This document shows positions 47,122 through 55,771 of a stretch of DNA of 64,000 nucleotides, in pieces. The notes below the pieces were generated by a model. The model searched no databases and was not told where the DNA came from. It worked only from the letters and a program-made list of their open reading frames with translations. Source of the stretch: Streptomyces akebiae (GTDB lineage Bacteria; Actinomycetota; Actinomycetes; Streptomycetales; Streptomycetaceae); contig NZ_CP080647.1 in assembly GCF_019599145.1 (NCBI RefSeq), positions 2,356,001-2,420,000 on the forward strand, given 5' to 3'. Position 1 is the stretch's first letter; each line of letters starts with the position of its first letter. Position numbers and translations under genes: made by a program.

Positions 47122-47720
47122 GCGGGCTCCCTTTCGGTCGTGCGGCTCAGGAGGTACTCGACGAGGGCGATCAGCGCCCGGGTGGAGGAGTCCGGGTCGC
47201 GGGCGTCGCAGCGCACCAGCGGGGTCTCGTCCAGCAGGTCGAGGGCCTCGCGCACCTCCTCCAGACCGTGCACGGGGGCTCCGTCGAAGTCGTTGACGGC
47301 GACGGCGTACGGCAGGCCCAGCTCCTCCAGGACGCCCATCACGTCGAAGGAGTGGGACAGCCGGCGGGTGTCGGCGAGGACCAGCGCGCCGAGGGCACCG
47401 CGGGTCATGTCCTGCCAGAGCTTGGCGAAGCGCTGCTGACCGGGGGTGCCGAACAGATACAGCACCAGGGAGTCGTCGAGGGTGAGACGGCCGAAGTCCA
47501 TGGCGACCGTGGTGGTGGTCTTGTCGCGGGTGCCGGCGAGGTCGTCGACGAGCGCGCCGGCCTCGGTCATGACCTCCTCGGTGCGCAGCGGCCGGATCTC
47601 GGAGAGCGTGCCGACGAACGTGGTCTTGCCGACCGCGAAGTGACCGACGACGAGCAGCTTGGCGGCCGTTCGCACCGTGGGCCGCAGATAGACGTCGTCA
47701 GAGGCGGGCGCGGAGCCCAT
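47118..47720 (-). CDS. cvnD: Conservon GTPase CvnD (first conservon)
   Basis: This 200-aa small GTPase resembles MglA and Rap-type proteins. P-loop GHFAVGKTT spans residues 26-34; the G3 region is LFGTPGQQRF and the base-recognition motif is NDFD. In conservons the GTPase is thought to act with the roadblock protein CvnB, the DUF742 protein CvnC and the histidine-kinase-like CvnA at the membrane, somewhat like a eukaryotic G-protein complex. Its start lies 23 nt inside the cvnC gene, and its stop overlaps the P450 start by 4 nt. Confidence 0.94.
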   Translation of the reverse strand: MGSAPASDDVYLRPTVRTAAKLLVVGHFAVGKTTFVGTLSEIRPLRTEEVMTEAGALVDDLAGTRDKTTTTVAMDFGRLTLDDSLVLYLFGTPGQQRFAKLWQDMTRGALGALVLADTRRLSHSFDVMGVLEELGLPYAVAVNDFDGAPVHGLEEVREALDLLDETPLVRCDARDPDSSTRALIALVEYLLSRTTEREPA

Positions 47721-48090
47721 CGAGGACCTCCTGGAGGATGCTTGCGTCGGACGGCCGGGCGGCCGCTGGGGGTCCCCCCGCGTGCGTCCACTCGATCGCG
47801 GGGGACGGTGCGCGGGTGACGATGTGACCGCTGTCCATGAGGTCGGCGACCAGCACCTTCGTCACGCTGACCGGCAGTTCCAGGTGGCTCGCCACCTCGG
47901 CCAGGGAGAGCGAGCCGGGCCGGCACAGGTCCATCACCCGGCGCTTCTCCGGGTTGAGGCCGGTCAGCGGCAGATCGGTCGCGGCGACGAGCAGCGTGAC
48001 CAGGTCCAGGGTGTTGCGGGTCGGGTGGGCGCGGCCGTCGGTGACGACGTACGACCGCACCAGTCGCCCCCGGGGCCGGCGGGGGGTCAT
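47698..48090 (-). CDS. cvnC: DUF742 protein CvnC (first conservon)
   Basis: This 130-aa DUF742 protein has the family start (RGRLVRSYVVTDGRAHPTRN), the NPEKRRVMDLCRPGSLSLAEVASHL segment that looks like a winged-helix part, and the conserved end EVLDGLRARL. It contains no TTA codon. It overlaps cvnB by 4 nt upstream and cvnD by 23 nt downstream. CvnC is a component of the conservon complex, with no enzymatic activity known. Confidence 0.93.
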   Translation of the reverse strand: MTPRRPRGRLVRSYVVTDGRAHPTRNTLDLVTLLVAATDLPLTGLNPEKRRVMDLCRPGSLSLAEVASHLELPVSVTKVLVADLMDSGHIVTRAPSPAIEWTHAGGPPAAARPSDASILQEVLDGLRARL

Positions 48091-48500
48091 GCCCTGCTGC
48101 CCGTGTCCAGTCGTGCCGGACTGGTCAGCTCCTTGCCGAGCCGGTCGACGAGTTTGTGCATGCGGTACGTCACCGCCTCCATGTCGACCTCGTCGCCGGT
48201 GGAGACCGCGAGGTAGGCACCCTCGCCGGCCGCGACGAGGAAGACGAAGCCGTGTCCGAACTCGATCAGGGTCTGTCGCCACGGGCGGTCGGCGGGGCCG
48301 CAGAACTCCGAGGTGGTGCGGCTGATGGACTGCAGTCCCGAGAGCCCGGCGGCGAGGCGCTCGGCGTCGTCGCGGTCGATGTCGGCGGAGTGGGCGCGGA
48401 GCATGCCGTCGGCGGAGAGCAGGATGGCGTGCCGCGCCTCGGGGACCTTCAGCACGTCGTCGAGCATCCAGCCCAGCTCGTTGTTCGTGGGCTCGATCAT
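48087..48500 (-). CDS. cvnB: Roadblock/LC7 protein CvnB (first conservon)
   Basis: This 137-aa protein has the roadblock/LC7 fold of MglB-type GTPase regulators: ELGWMLDDVLKVPEARHAIL, SADGMLRAHS and GFVFLVAAGEGAYLAV. In conservons it is expected to bind and regulate the CvnD GTPase. Both ends overlap neighbours by 4 nt (cvnA upstream, cvnC downstream), so the operon is tightly coupled. Confidence 0.94.
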   Translation of the reverse strand: MIEPTNNELGWMLDDVLKVPEARHAILLSADGMLRAHSADIDRDDAERLAAGLSGLQSISRTTSEFCGPADRPWRQTLIEFGHGFVFLVAAGEGAYLAVSTGDEVDMEAVTYRMHKLVDRLGKELTSPARLDTGSRA

Positions 48501-49870
48501 GCGTGGGGGGTCCCTTCGTTCTCGTGGGGGGTGGGCGACGCGGGGTCGGCGTCGGCGGAGGCGCGGTCGCGGTCGCGGTCCGGCACGTACTCCTCCTCGT
48601 CGAGGATGCGTCCCGCCGCCCGGCCGAATCGGGTGCCTCGGGCGAAGGCGCCCATGAGACGGGCGTTCTCCTCGGGCGATCGGCCGGGTGGCTCCTCGGT
48701 CTGTGCCGCGGGCTCCGGTTCGGGGGCGGTCCGCCTCGGGGTGCGCCGGCGGCGCTTGGGCAGTCCGCCCTCGGTGGTGTCGGCGGGCGCGGTCTCGCCG
48801 GTGGCCGGGCGGGGACCGGGGGCGGTCCCGGTCACGGGCGTCAGGTCGATCGGTGGCTCCGGGGCGGCGGGCTCCAGGTGGGTGAGCAGCGCGGTGGGCA
48901 GGAAGGCGACGGCGCGGACACCGCCGTACGGCGAGCGGGTGTCCACGGAGACGGTGAATCCGTAGCGGCGGGCGAGCATCCCGATGACGGCGAAGCCGAA
49001 CTGGGGCGGGTCGTCGAGTCGGGTGACGTCCACCTGGTCGTCCCCGGTGAGCAGCCGGGTGGCGCGCTGCACGGCGTGGGCGTCCATGCCGACGCCGGCG
49101 TCGTCGATGATCACACACGCCCCGTTGTGCACGTTCTGGACGTTCACCTCGACGGTGGTGTTGGGCTGGGAGTGCCGGGCCGCGTTGTCGAGGAGCTCGG
49201 CGATCGCGAGGACGACCGGTTCCACGGCACGGCTCTCCACCGCGAGGTCGACCCGGCCGTGGACGCGGACGCGCCGGTAGTCGCGGATGCGCGAGGTGGC
49301 GCCCCGGACGACCTCGACCAGCGGGGAGGTGGCCCGCTGCCGGCCCGGCCAGGAGCCGCAGAGTACGGCGATGGCCTGGGCGCGTCGGCCGAACTGGGCG
49401 TTGGTGTGGTCGACTTCGAGGAGGTCGCGCAGCACGTCGGGGTCGTCGTGCCGCTCCTGCATCTCGGAGATGGACATCTGCTGCTCGTTGGCGAGGGCCT
49501 GGATCGAGCGCATGGACGCCTTGAGGGCGGCCTTGGCGGACTGGTCGGCGCGGTGCTGCGCGTGCTCGACGGCGCCGGAGAAGCGGGCGAGCACCTCGTC
49601 GAGGCCCTTGCCGAACTCCGTACCGGCGAGGCGGCCGTCGAGCGGTCCGACGCCGGGGACGGCCTGGCCGGGATGGTCGGCGAGGGCCGGCAGGCGGACC
49701 GTGACCAGATGGCGCAGCTCCTCCTCCCGGGCCCGCACGTCGTCGGCCAGGACCGCGTTCCTCGCGCGCTGGCGCCTGGTGATCCCGTGCTGGCGCAGCA
49801 GGAGTACGGCGGTGACGAACAGGGCCACCGCGAGGGCCCAGGTCACCGCCTGCGATATCGGTTCGGTCAT
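48497..49870 (-). CDS. cvnA: Conservon sensor histidine-kinase-like protein CvnA (first conservon)
   Basis: This 457-aa membrane protein has one N-terminal helix (about residues 9-25), a cytosolic helical segment (QALANEQQMSISEMQERHDD) and a HATPase_c domain with N-box ELLDNAARHSQP, G1 IIDDAGVGMD and a G2 region FGFAVIGMLARRYGF. A clear phospho-accepting His box is not obvious, as is usual for CvnA. The long C-terminus is charged and Pro-rich. There is no extracellular sensor domain, in contrast to larger nitrate-sensing relatives. It heads the five-gene operon; AGGAC precedes its ATG. Confidence 0.92.
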   Translation of the reverse strand: MTEPISQAVTWALAVALFVTAVLLLRQHGITRRQRARNAVLADDVRAREEELRHLVTVRLPALADHPGQAVPGVGPLDGRLAGTEFGKGLDEVLARFSGAVEHAQHRADQSAKAALKASMRSIQALANEQQMSISEMQERHDDPDVLRDLLEVDHTNAQFGRRAQAIAVLCGSWPGRQRATSPLVEVVRGATSRIRDYRRVRVHGRVDLAVESRAVEPVVLAIAELLDNAARHSQPNTTVEVNVQNVHNGACVIIDDAGVGMDAHAVQRATRLLTGDDQVDVTRLDDPPQFGFAVIGMLARRYGFTVSVDTRSPYGGVRAVAFLPTALLTHLEPAAPEPPIDLTPVTGTAPGPRPATGETAPADTTEGGLPKRRRRTPRRTAPEPEPAAQTEEPPGRSPEENARLMGAFARGTRFGRAAGRILDEEEYVPDRDRDRASADADPASPTPHENEGTPHA

Positions 49871-50234
49871 GAAGCACGAGTCCTAACGTCCTCAAGTCCC
49901 CAGGCGTCGGGGGTTCCCGGGACGCCGGCGGGAGTTGACGGAGCGCACGACGCTAGCGGCGCGACCGTGCGGGTACTTTCCGTGACGCGCAGGGAAGTTG
50001 TCACAGGGCGCACGCGTGGCGCAAGGGGCGTGATGCGGGTGGCGAGGTTTCGCCCGGCATATTCGGCCCATCGGTCGGGGCGGCACGGCAACCGCTTGCC
50101 ACGCTAGGGTGCCCTGCGAGTTCGACCGGACGGTAACCATCTTTGATCAAGCAGAAGTTGAAGATTTCCGTTCGAAGGACCGTAAGAGACAACGAAGACG
50201 TCGTCGGGGGCCCGGCACACAGGGGAGGAGAGCG
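49871..50234. promoter_or_regulatory. Divergent promoter region of cvnA1 and the AraC-type gene
   Basis: This 364-nt gap feeds both the first conservon (minus) and the regulator (plus). A distinctly AT-rich stretch at about 50137-50190 includes a perfect palindrome TTGATCAA (50143-50150) and TTGAAGATTT, about 90 nt before the regulator's start. No other gene or RNA is seen. Confidence 0.45.
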
Positions 50235-51191
50235 TTGCCCGCGGGAAGTTACAGCGTCGAGGCGCTGACCACCGAGGAGCTGGCCCCGCGTGAGCGCGCC
50301 GACTTCTGGACCGAGCAGATCGGCTCGTACCAGTCCCGGATGGGCTTCAGATACGCACGGTCGGAGAACTTCCGCGGTGCGACCGTCCGGCAGCGCACCG
50401 ACACGTACCAGTTGGTGAAGTACCGGTCCGACGAGATCGAGTACACCCGCACGATGCGCCAGGTGCGCCAGGATCCGGACGAGGACTACCGGCTGCTGCT
50501 GCCGATGAGCGGCGAGATCGTGCTGCGGCAGGACGGCGAGGAGGCCCGGCTGACCCCGGGCACGGCGGCGCTGGTCACTTTCGCCGCACCGTTCCAGTGC
50601 CTGCAGAGCGACGCCATCGACGCGTTCATCCTCACCATCCCGGCCCGCGAGGTGGACGGCCGGCTCAACAACAGGTCGCCGGTGGCCAGTGGGCTGAACC
50701 TCGCGACCGGTCTCGGCCGTATCGTCGGCTCGATGCTGACCGGGCTGCACGAGGAGCGCGAGCACCTCACCGACCCGGAGTTCAACGCCGTCTCCGACCG
50801 GGTGGTGGAGCTGGTGTGCATGCTGGCCGCCGGCGACGACCGTCCCGACGCCCCGGGACAGTTGGGCGAGGTGGAGGCGATGGTCCGCCGCTATGTGCGC
50901 GACCACGCGGCCGATCCGAACCTCACGGGTACGGCGGTGGCGCGCGCCCTCGGCTGGTCGCTGCGTCAGATCCAACTGGCTCTGCAGAAGGCCGGCACCA
51001 CGCCCCGCGAGCTGATCCGGGAGGAGCGGCTGCGTCTGGTCCGGGACCGCTTACTGTGCGCGGAGTGCGAGCATCTGACGATCACGGATCTCGCCTACTC
51101 CGCCGGCTTCTCGTCCGCGAGTGCCCTGAGCACGGCCTTCCGGCGACGCTACGGCGTCAGTCCCCGGGAGATGAGGCAGAGTATACGCTGA
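50235..51191 (+). CDS. AraC-family transcriptional regulator with TTA codon
   Basis: This 318-aa regulator has an N-terminal AraC-like ligand-binding domain (SVEALTTEELAPRERADFW to ILTIPAREVDGR) and a C-terminal double HTH (RRYVRDHAADPNLTGTAVARA to YGVSPREMRQ). The start is a TTG at 50235, chosen because GGGGAGGAG lies 5-6 nt before it; the frame is open further upstream but has no ribosome-binding site. A TTA codon at 51051-51053 (codon 273) makes it a likely bldA target. It sits between two conservons, divergent from the first and upstream of the second, so both are candidate targets. Confidence 0.92.
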   Translation: MPAGSYSVEALTTEELAPRERADFWTEQIGSYQSRMGFRYARSENFRGATVRQRTDTYQLVKYRSDEIEYTRTMRQVRQDPDEDYRLLLPMSGEIVLRQDGEEARLTPGTAALVTFAAPFQCLQSDAIDAFILTIPAREVDGRLNNRSPVASGLNLATGLGRIVGSMLTGLHEEREHLTDPEFNAVSDRVVELVCMLAAGDDRPDAPGQLGEVEAMVRRYVRDHAADPNLTGTAVARALGWSLRQIQLALQKAGTTPRELIREERLRLVRDRLLCAECEHLTITDLAYSAGFSSASALSTAFRRRYGVSPREMRQSIR

Positions 51192-51753
51192 GTCAACTCA
51201 CATGACAGCAAGGGAGTTCGGATGGGCTGAGGCCCAACAGAGGACCGCCGCCGAGTAGGTTCTCACACCGGCCTTCCCCGTCGTTCCATTGAAGTCTAAA
51301 GCTTAGTCAAAGCATGACCGGCGGTCGACCCTGGCCGCTTTCCACCCCTCGTGGTGTGAATGTTCCTGGAGTGCGTCGTGCCCACCGTGTGCGACCTCGC
51401 CCCTTTCGCACCCGACTCGGTGCGCCGCGCGAGGCGTTGACACGAGGCAACACGGCGCGCGATGGCGTGAATCGTGCGCTCCCCGCGGCCGGGAACGACA
51501 GCCGGAACCGCCGAATCCGCAGGTGACCCCCCTCATGGCAGCCCCTCTTTCACAGACGGCGCGGCGCCGTGGCCGAGGTGTGAAGAACTGCTGCGGCGCC
51601 GCCTCGCGCGGAGACGGTAGAAAGGCGTCAGGGGCCCTTGCCGCGCTGACGGCACCTCAGGTGACAGACCTCCCCTGAGCGTCTAGGACCGCTGGTCAGA
51701 TAGTTGACGTTCTTCGCTACTCTGTCGCGTACTGGCTGATCGAGAGGACTCCG
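51192..51753. other. Intergenic region upstream of the second conservon
   Basis: This 562-nt gap has an interrupted palindrome CTAA-AGC-TTAG at 51296-51306 in an AT-rich patch, a TTGACA at 51437-51442 without a convincing -10, and a TTGACG near 51703 about 50 nt before cvnA2. Short open frames on both strands at 51303-51536 have no family match and are not called. Confidence 0.4.
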
Positions 51754-53541
51754 ATGCCTGAACCCCCACCCTTCGCAACGACCCCGGAACACGGTCGGCC
51801 GGAGACGACGACTCCCCCGTCCCGTCACCGGCACGGAAAGCCCGGGGTGTCGGATTCCGCGAACTCCTCCGCAGCACAGCCCCGACTGACGCGGCTCGCC
51901 GTTCTCCCGGCCGCGTTCATGGCCGGAATATCCACCGCCGTCACGGGCACGGTCCTGCGGCTCCAGGAGGGCACGGCCGACGCCGCCACCTGGGGAGTGC
52001 TGGCGGGCGGTGCGGTCCTGGGCTGCGGCTGTCTGGCCGGAGCCGTGCTGTCGGCCAGGAAGCGGGCCAGGTCCGACGCGCAGCGCGCCGAGTCGCTGCG
52101 CCGGGCCATCACCACCGGCAACTGGGCGCTCGACGAGGACCTGACCCGCCTCAAGCGCGGCGAACAGCTGCTCTCGCGCGGCTTCACCTACCAGGCCTCG
52201 CGCGGCGAAGACCCGTTCCAGAAGCTGGAGTACGACGTCACGGAGGCCCAGCACCGGGCCCGCGAGGCGCTCGTCTGGGCGGCGAGCTACTTCCAGGCGG
52301 CCTCCGACGACAACAGCGACAAGGTCGAGGTCTTCGTCAACCTGGCCCGTCGGCTCCAGTCGCTCGTCCACCGCACCATCCGTGAACTGGACGATCTGGA
52401 GAACCAGGTCGAGGACCCGGACCTGCTCCGCCGCATCTTCGGCATCGACCACCTGGCCACCCGAATACGCCGGCACGCCGAGAACCTCGCGGTGCTCGGC
52501 GGGGCGGTCTCCCGCCGCCAGTGGACGAATCCGGTGACGCTGACCGAGGTGCTGCGGTCCTCCATCGCCGAGGTCGAGCAGTACTCCCGCGTCAAACTGG
52601 TGCCGCCCATCGAGGGCACGCTGCGCGGCCACGCGGTCGCCGACGTCATCCACCTGCTGGCCGAGTTGGTCGAGAACGCCACGATGTTCTCCCACCCGGA
52701 CACCCAGATCCTCCTGCGCTCCCGCCGGGTGACCGCCGGCATCGCCATCGAGGTGGAGGACCGCGGCCTGGGCATCCCCCAGGAGGACCAGGACCGGATC
52801 AACAAGCTGCTCGCCGACCCGGCCCGCATCGACGTCGCCAAGCTGCTCGCCGACGGCCGGATCGGTCTGTTCGTGGTGTCCTCGCTGGCCCGCCGGCACG
52901 GCATCGCGGTCCAGCTGCAGGGCAACATCTACGGCGGCGTGCAGGCCATCCTCGTCCTCCCGCAGGGCCTGCTGGGCGACGAGGAGGGACAGGCGCCCGT
53001 CCAGGCCCCGGTCCAGGCACGGCAGCCCGCCGCCCCCCGGCCGGCGCAGACGCCCCCGCCCGGCTGGCAGCCCCCGCAGCACGCGGCTCCCCCGGCCGCC
53101 GGACCGTCCCACGCGCACGCGGCTCCCCCGCCGCACCACGCCTCTCAGGCCGGTCCCCCGCCGGGCGTGCCGCAGCGGTCGGCAGCCCCGGCGCCGCCCC
53201 CGCCGGGCGCCCGGCACGAGCGGGCGCGGCCCGTCGCCGACGTACGGTCGGAGTACCGGCCCTCCGGGTACGAGCGTCCGGCGCCCGGCCCGCAGGGGTC
53301 CGGCAGGCCGAACCTGCCCAAGCGGCGTGCCATGGAGCATCTGGCGCCCGAGCTCCGTCAGGGGCCGGCGCCGCGTCCCGACACCACCGAGCAGGAACTG
53401 AACTTCAGCCCCGGCCTCCTGGCCGGTATCAATCGAGGCTTCGGTCTCGCCGGCGCGACCTCCGACGCGATCCCCGTCGACGACGCGCGCTGGGCCCCGC
53501 CCCAACCGCAAGGAGAAGAACCCCACCATGGTGAGCGATAG
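51754..53541 (+). CDS. cvnA: Conservon sensor histidine-kinase-like protein CvnA (second conservon)
   Basis: This 595-aa protein has two N-terminal membrane segments (LAVLPAAFMAGISTAV and TWGVLAGGAVLGCGCLAGAVL), a helical dimerisation-like region and a HATPase_c domain with N-box ELVENATMFSHP, G1 VEDRGLGIP and G2 GRIGLFVVSSLARRHGI. The C-terminal 230 residues are Pro/Ala/His-rich low complexity, followed by a conserved tail with NLPKRRAMEHLAPELR and LLAGINRGFGL. It shares little beyond domain order with cvnA1, so the two conservons are not a recent duplication. Its end overlaps cvnB2 by 14 nt. Confidence 0.93.
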   Translation: MPEPPPFATTPEHGRPETTTPPSRHRHGKPGVSDSANSSAAQPRLTRLAVLPAAFMAGISTAVTGTVLRLQEGTADAATWGVLAGGAVLGCGCLAGAVLSARKRARSDAQRAESLRRAITTGNWALDEDLTRLKRGEQLLSRGFTYQASRGEDPFQKLEYDVTEAQHRAREALVWAASYFQAASDDNSDKVEVFVNLARRLQSLVHRTIRELDDLENQVEDPDLLRRIFGIDHLATRIRRHAENLAVLGGAVSRRQWTNPVTLTEVLRSSIAEVEQYSRVKLVPPIEGTLRGHAVADVIHLLAELVENATMFSHPDTQILLRSRRVTAGIAIEVEDRGLGIPQEDQDRINKLLADPARIDVAKLLADGRIGLFVVSSLARRHGIAVQLQGNIYGGVQAILVLPQGLLGDEEGQAPVQAPVQARQPAAPRPAQTPPPGWQPPQHAAPPAAGPSHAHAAPPPHHASQAGPPPGVPQRSAAPAPPPPGARHERARPVADVRSEYRPSGYERPAPGPQGSGRPNLPKRRAMEHLAPELRQGPAPRPDTTEQELNFSPGLLAGINRGFGLAGATSDAIPVDDARWAPPQPQGEEPHHGER

Positions 53542-53965
53542 CCACCCCACCGGGCAGAACATCGACTGGCTGCTGGACAACCTCAAGAAGACCGTACCCG
53601 GTACCCGGCAGGTCCTGTTGCTGTCGTCCGACGGCTTGAGCAAGGCACATGTGGATCTGAGCACCGACGACGCCGACCGGCTGGCCGCGATAGCCTCCGG
53701 GCTCAACTCCCTGGGCCGTTCCTTCGGTCACGACAGGGTGCTGGGCAACGGCGGCACCGTCCGTCAGGTCATCGTCGAGCTGCACAACGGCATCCTCATC
53801 GTGGCCTCGGCGGGTCACGGCGCCGTGCTGGCGGTCACCGCGGACGCGTCCACGCACACCGAGACGCTCGGCTACGAGATGGGCATGCTCATCCGGGCCG
53901 TGCAGCCGTTCCTCGCCACGCCGGCCCGCCGCCCGACCATCGCGCCGTCCAGCGCGGGGATGTGA
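53528..53965 (+). CDS. cvnB: Roadblock/LC7 protein CvnB (second conservon)
   Basis: This 145-aa roadblock protein carries NIDWLLDNLKKTVPGTRQVLLLS, SSDGLSKAHVDL and GILIVASAGHGAVLAV. An AAGGAGAAG sequence precedes the ATG, which lies inside the end of cvnA2. It is separated from cvnC2 by 4 nt. The expected role is control of the CvnD GTPase. Confidence 0.94.
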   Translation: MVSDSHPTGQNIDWLLDNLKKTVPGTRQVLLLSSDGLSKAHVDLSTDDADRLAAIASGLNSLGRSFGHDRVLGNGGTVRQVIVELHNGILIVASAGHGAVLAVTADASTHTETLGYEMGMLIRAVQPFLATPARRPTIAPSSAGM

Positions 53966-53969
53966 CGCG

Positions 53970-54338
53970 ATGACGGACGAGCTGTTCCTGGACGAGGAGG
54001 CCGGACGCTTAGTCCGGCCCTTCACCGTCAGCAACGGGCGCACTCGACCCTCGACATCCTTCGACCTGCTCACCCTGGTGATGGCCACCGGTGTCCGGCC
54101 GCTCGCAGATCTCGGCCCCGATCACGACATGGTGCTCGGGCTGTGCGTCAGGCCGGTGCCGGTGGTCGAGGTGGCCGCGCGGATGAACCTTCCGATCGCG
54201 GTCACCAAAGTCCTGTTGTCCGACCTGGTGCAGCACGAGGCGCTCACCGCACGGGCGCCCCGTGCCGTAGAGGCGGCCTCCGCCGCCAACCGAGAAGTTT
54301 TGGAGGCGGTGCTTGATGGCCTACGCGCACGACTCTGA
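53970..54338 (+). CDS. cvnC: DUF742 protein CvnC with TTA codon (second conservon)
   Basis: This 122-aa DUF742 protein shares VRPFTVSNGRTRPS and the EVLDGLRARL-type ending (EAVLDGLRARL) with cvnC1. Codon 14 is TTA (54009-54011). Because the gene is embedded in a coupled operon, a stalled ribosome here could also lower cvnD2, whose start lies 23 nt inside this gene. This is the only TTA noticed in the three conservons. Confidence 0.93.
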   Translation: MTDELFLDEEAGRLVRPFTVSNGRTRPSTSFDLLTLVMATGVRPLADLGPDHDMVLGLCVRPVPVVEVAARMNLPIAVTKVLLSDLVQHEALTARAPRAVEAASAANREVLEAVLDGLRARL

Positions 54339-54918
54339 CCCCTTCCCGACCGCCCTGAAGATCCTCGTGGCGGGCGGGTTCGGGGTGGGCAAGACGACCT
54401 TCGTGGGGGCGGTCAGCGAGATCGCGCCGCTGAGCACGGAGGAGGTCATCACCACGGCCAGCGCCGGCACGGACAGCCTCGCCGGGATCGAGGAGAAGTC
54501 CACCACCACGGTGGCCCTCGACTTCGGCCGGATCACCCTCGGTTCGGACCACGTCCTGTACCTGTTCGGCACACCCGGGCAGGAACGGTTCTGGTTCATG
54601 TGGGACGAGCTCTCCGACGGGGCGCTGGGCGCGGTGGTGCTCGCCGACACCCGTCGGCTCGACGCGTGCTTCCCCGCGGTGGACTTCTTCGAGGTGCGCG
54701 GCATCCCGTTCGTCGTGGGCGTGAACGAGTTCGACGGCGCGTACCAGTACTCCCTCGAAGAGGTCCGTGACGCCATCGGCCTCAAGTCCAACGCACCGAT
54801 CGTGTTCTGCGACGCCCGGCACTGCAGCTCCGGTACGGGTGTGCTCGTCGAACTCGTGCAGCATCTGCTCGGCATGACACCCGGCGTGGCGTCGCACCAG
54901 CCACCCGCGCTCCGTTGA
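54316..54918 (+). CDS. cvnD: Conservon GTPase CvnD (second conservon)
   Basis: This 200-aa GTPase has P-loop AGGFGVGKTT (about 19-28), G3 LFGTPGQERF and base-recognition NEFD. It is closer in sequence to the third conservon's GTPase (shared PTALKxLxAGGFGVGKTTxVG and FWFMWDxL) than to the first. ATG 54316 follows GGAGG by 9 nt; a TTG codon directly before it is not needed. It overlaps cvnC2 by 23 nt, the same overlap as in the first conservon. Confidence 0.94.
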   Translation: MAYAHDSDPFPTALKILVAGGFGVGKTTFVGAVSEIAPLSTEEVITTASAGTDSLAGIEEKSTTTVALDFGRITLGSDHVLYLFGTPGQERFWFMWDELSDGALGAVVLADTRRLDACFPAVDFFEVRGIPFVVGVNEFDGAYQYSLEEVRDAIGLKSNAPIVFCDARHCSSGTGVLVELVQHLLGMTPGVASHQPPALR

Positions 54919-54955
54919 TTCCTACTCAACTCAGCCGACCTCGAACGGAGTTCCG

Positions 54956-55540
54956 ATGAACAGCCCCTATTCCTCCTATGAGCCACCGCTCGACCGCCTG
55001 CTCCTCACCCCCGAGGATCCGGGGGCGCCGCAGCGTGCCGCGAGGCTCGCCCAGTTGGGGCTCGCCGACACCCCCCGGGCCGAGTTCGACGCGTTCGCGC
55101 GCCGGCTGGCCCTGGAGCTGGACGCGCCGTACGCGATGGTCAACTTCGTCGACGACAGGCGTCAGTTCTTCGCCGGGCTCTACACGCCGGACGCCGGGCC
55201 CGTGAACATCGCGCAGGGGCAGGCCGCCGAGACCTCGATGAGCCGGGAGATGCGCCTGGACCACGGCTTCTGCCCGCACACCGTCAAGCGGACGGCGGCA
55301 CTGGTGCTCGACGACGTCTGCGACTACCCGCGGTTCGCGGGCAATCCGGTCGTCGACGAGATCGGCATCCGCTCCTACATGGGCGCGCCGCTGGTCGACG
55401 CGCTGGGAGGCATGAACCTCGGCACGATCTGCGTCGTCGACACCGACTCCCGTACGTGGGGACGGCAGCGGCTGGAGATCATCAAGCACATGGCCCAGGA
55501 GATGTCCGACCGGATCCAGGCCATCGCCACCGGCCACTGA
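54956..55540 (+). CDS. GAF domain-containing protein
   Basis: This 194-aa protein is a single GAF domain (about residues 35-190) with LEMDAPYAMVN-type and YMGAPLVDALGGMNLGTICVVD segments. GAF domains sense small molecules, light or redox state. No kinase or HTH output is attached, so it may deliver a signal to the conservon complex just upstream, from which it is 37 nt away. A strong terminator 70 nt downstream suggests it is the last gene of the operon. Confidence 0.9.
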   Translation: MNSPYSSYEPPLDRLLLTPEDPGAPQRAARLAQLGLADTPRAEFDAFARRLALELDAPYAMVNFVDDRRQFFAGLYTPDAGPVNIAQGQAAETSMSREMRLDHGFCPHTVKRTAALVLDDVCDYPRFAGNPVVDEIGIRSYMGAPLVDALGGMNLGTICVVDTDSRTWGRQRLEIIKHMAQEMSDRIQAIATGH

Positions 55541-55610
55541 GTCCCGGCCGGGCGCCGCCGCCGGTCCGGCACGGTCGAGGGGAAGTTGGGCCGCCGGGCG
55601 CCCGGAACAC

Positions 55611-55645
55611 GAAAGCCGCGGACACGTCGTCGTGTCCGCGGTTTC
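55611..55645 (+). terminator. Terminator of the second conservon operon
   Basis: CCGCGGACACG (55616-55626) pairs perfectly with CGTGTCCGCGG (55631-55641) over a 4-nt loop, flanked by GAAA on the left and TTTCTCTGTGT on the right, giving a near-classical intrinsic terminator. Confidence 0.85.
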
Positions 55646-55700
55646 TCTGTGTCCCCCGGGGCTCGGGCCACGCCCGTGACGAGCCGGCGGGACCGTGGGG

Positions 55701-55735
55701 GCTGGTCGGGCAGTTCTCCGCGCCCTCGCGGGGCG
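55701..55735. repeat. Variant copy of the dispersed element
   Basis: GCTGGTCGGGCAGTTCTCCG followed by CGCCCTCGCGGGG lies between the conservon terminator and the convergent acyl-CoA dehydrogenase gene. It can form a short CCGCG/CGCGG stem. Confidence 0.55.
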
Positions 55736-55771
55736 CCGTGCGCCGTGCGCCGGGTTTCCGGCCGGGTCCGC

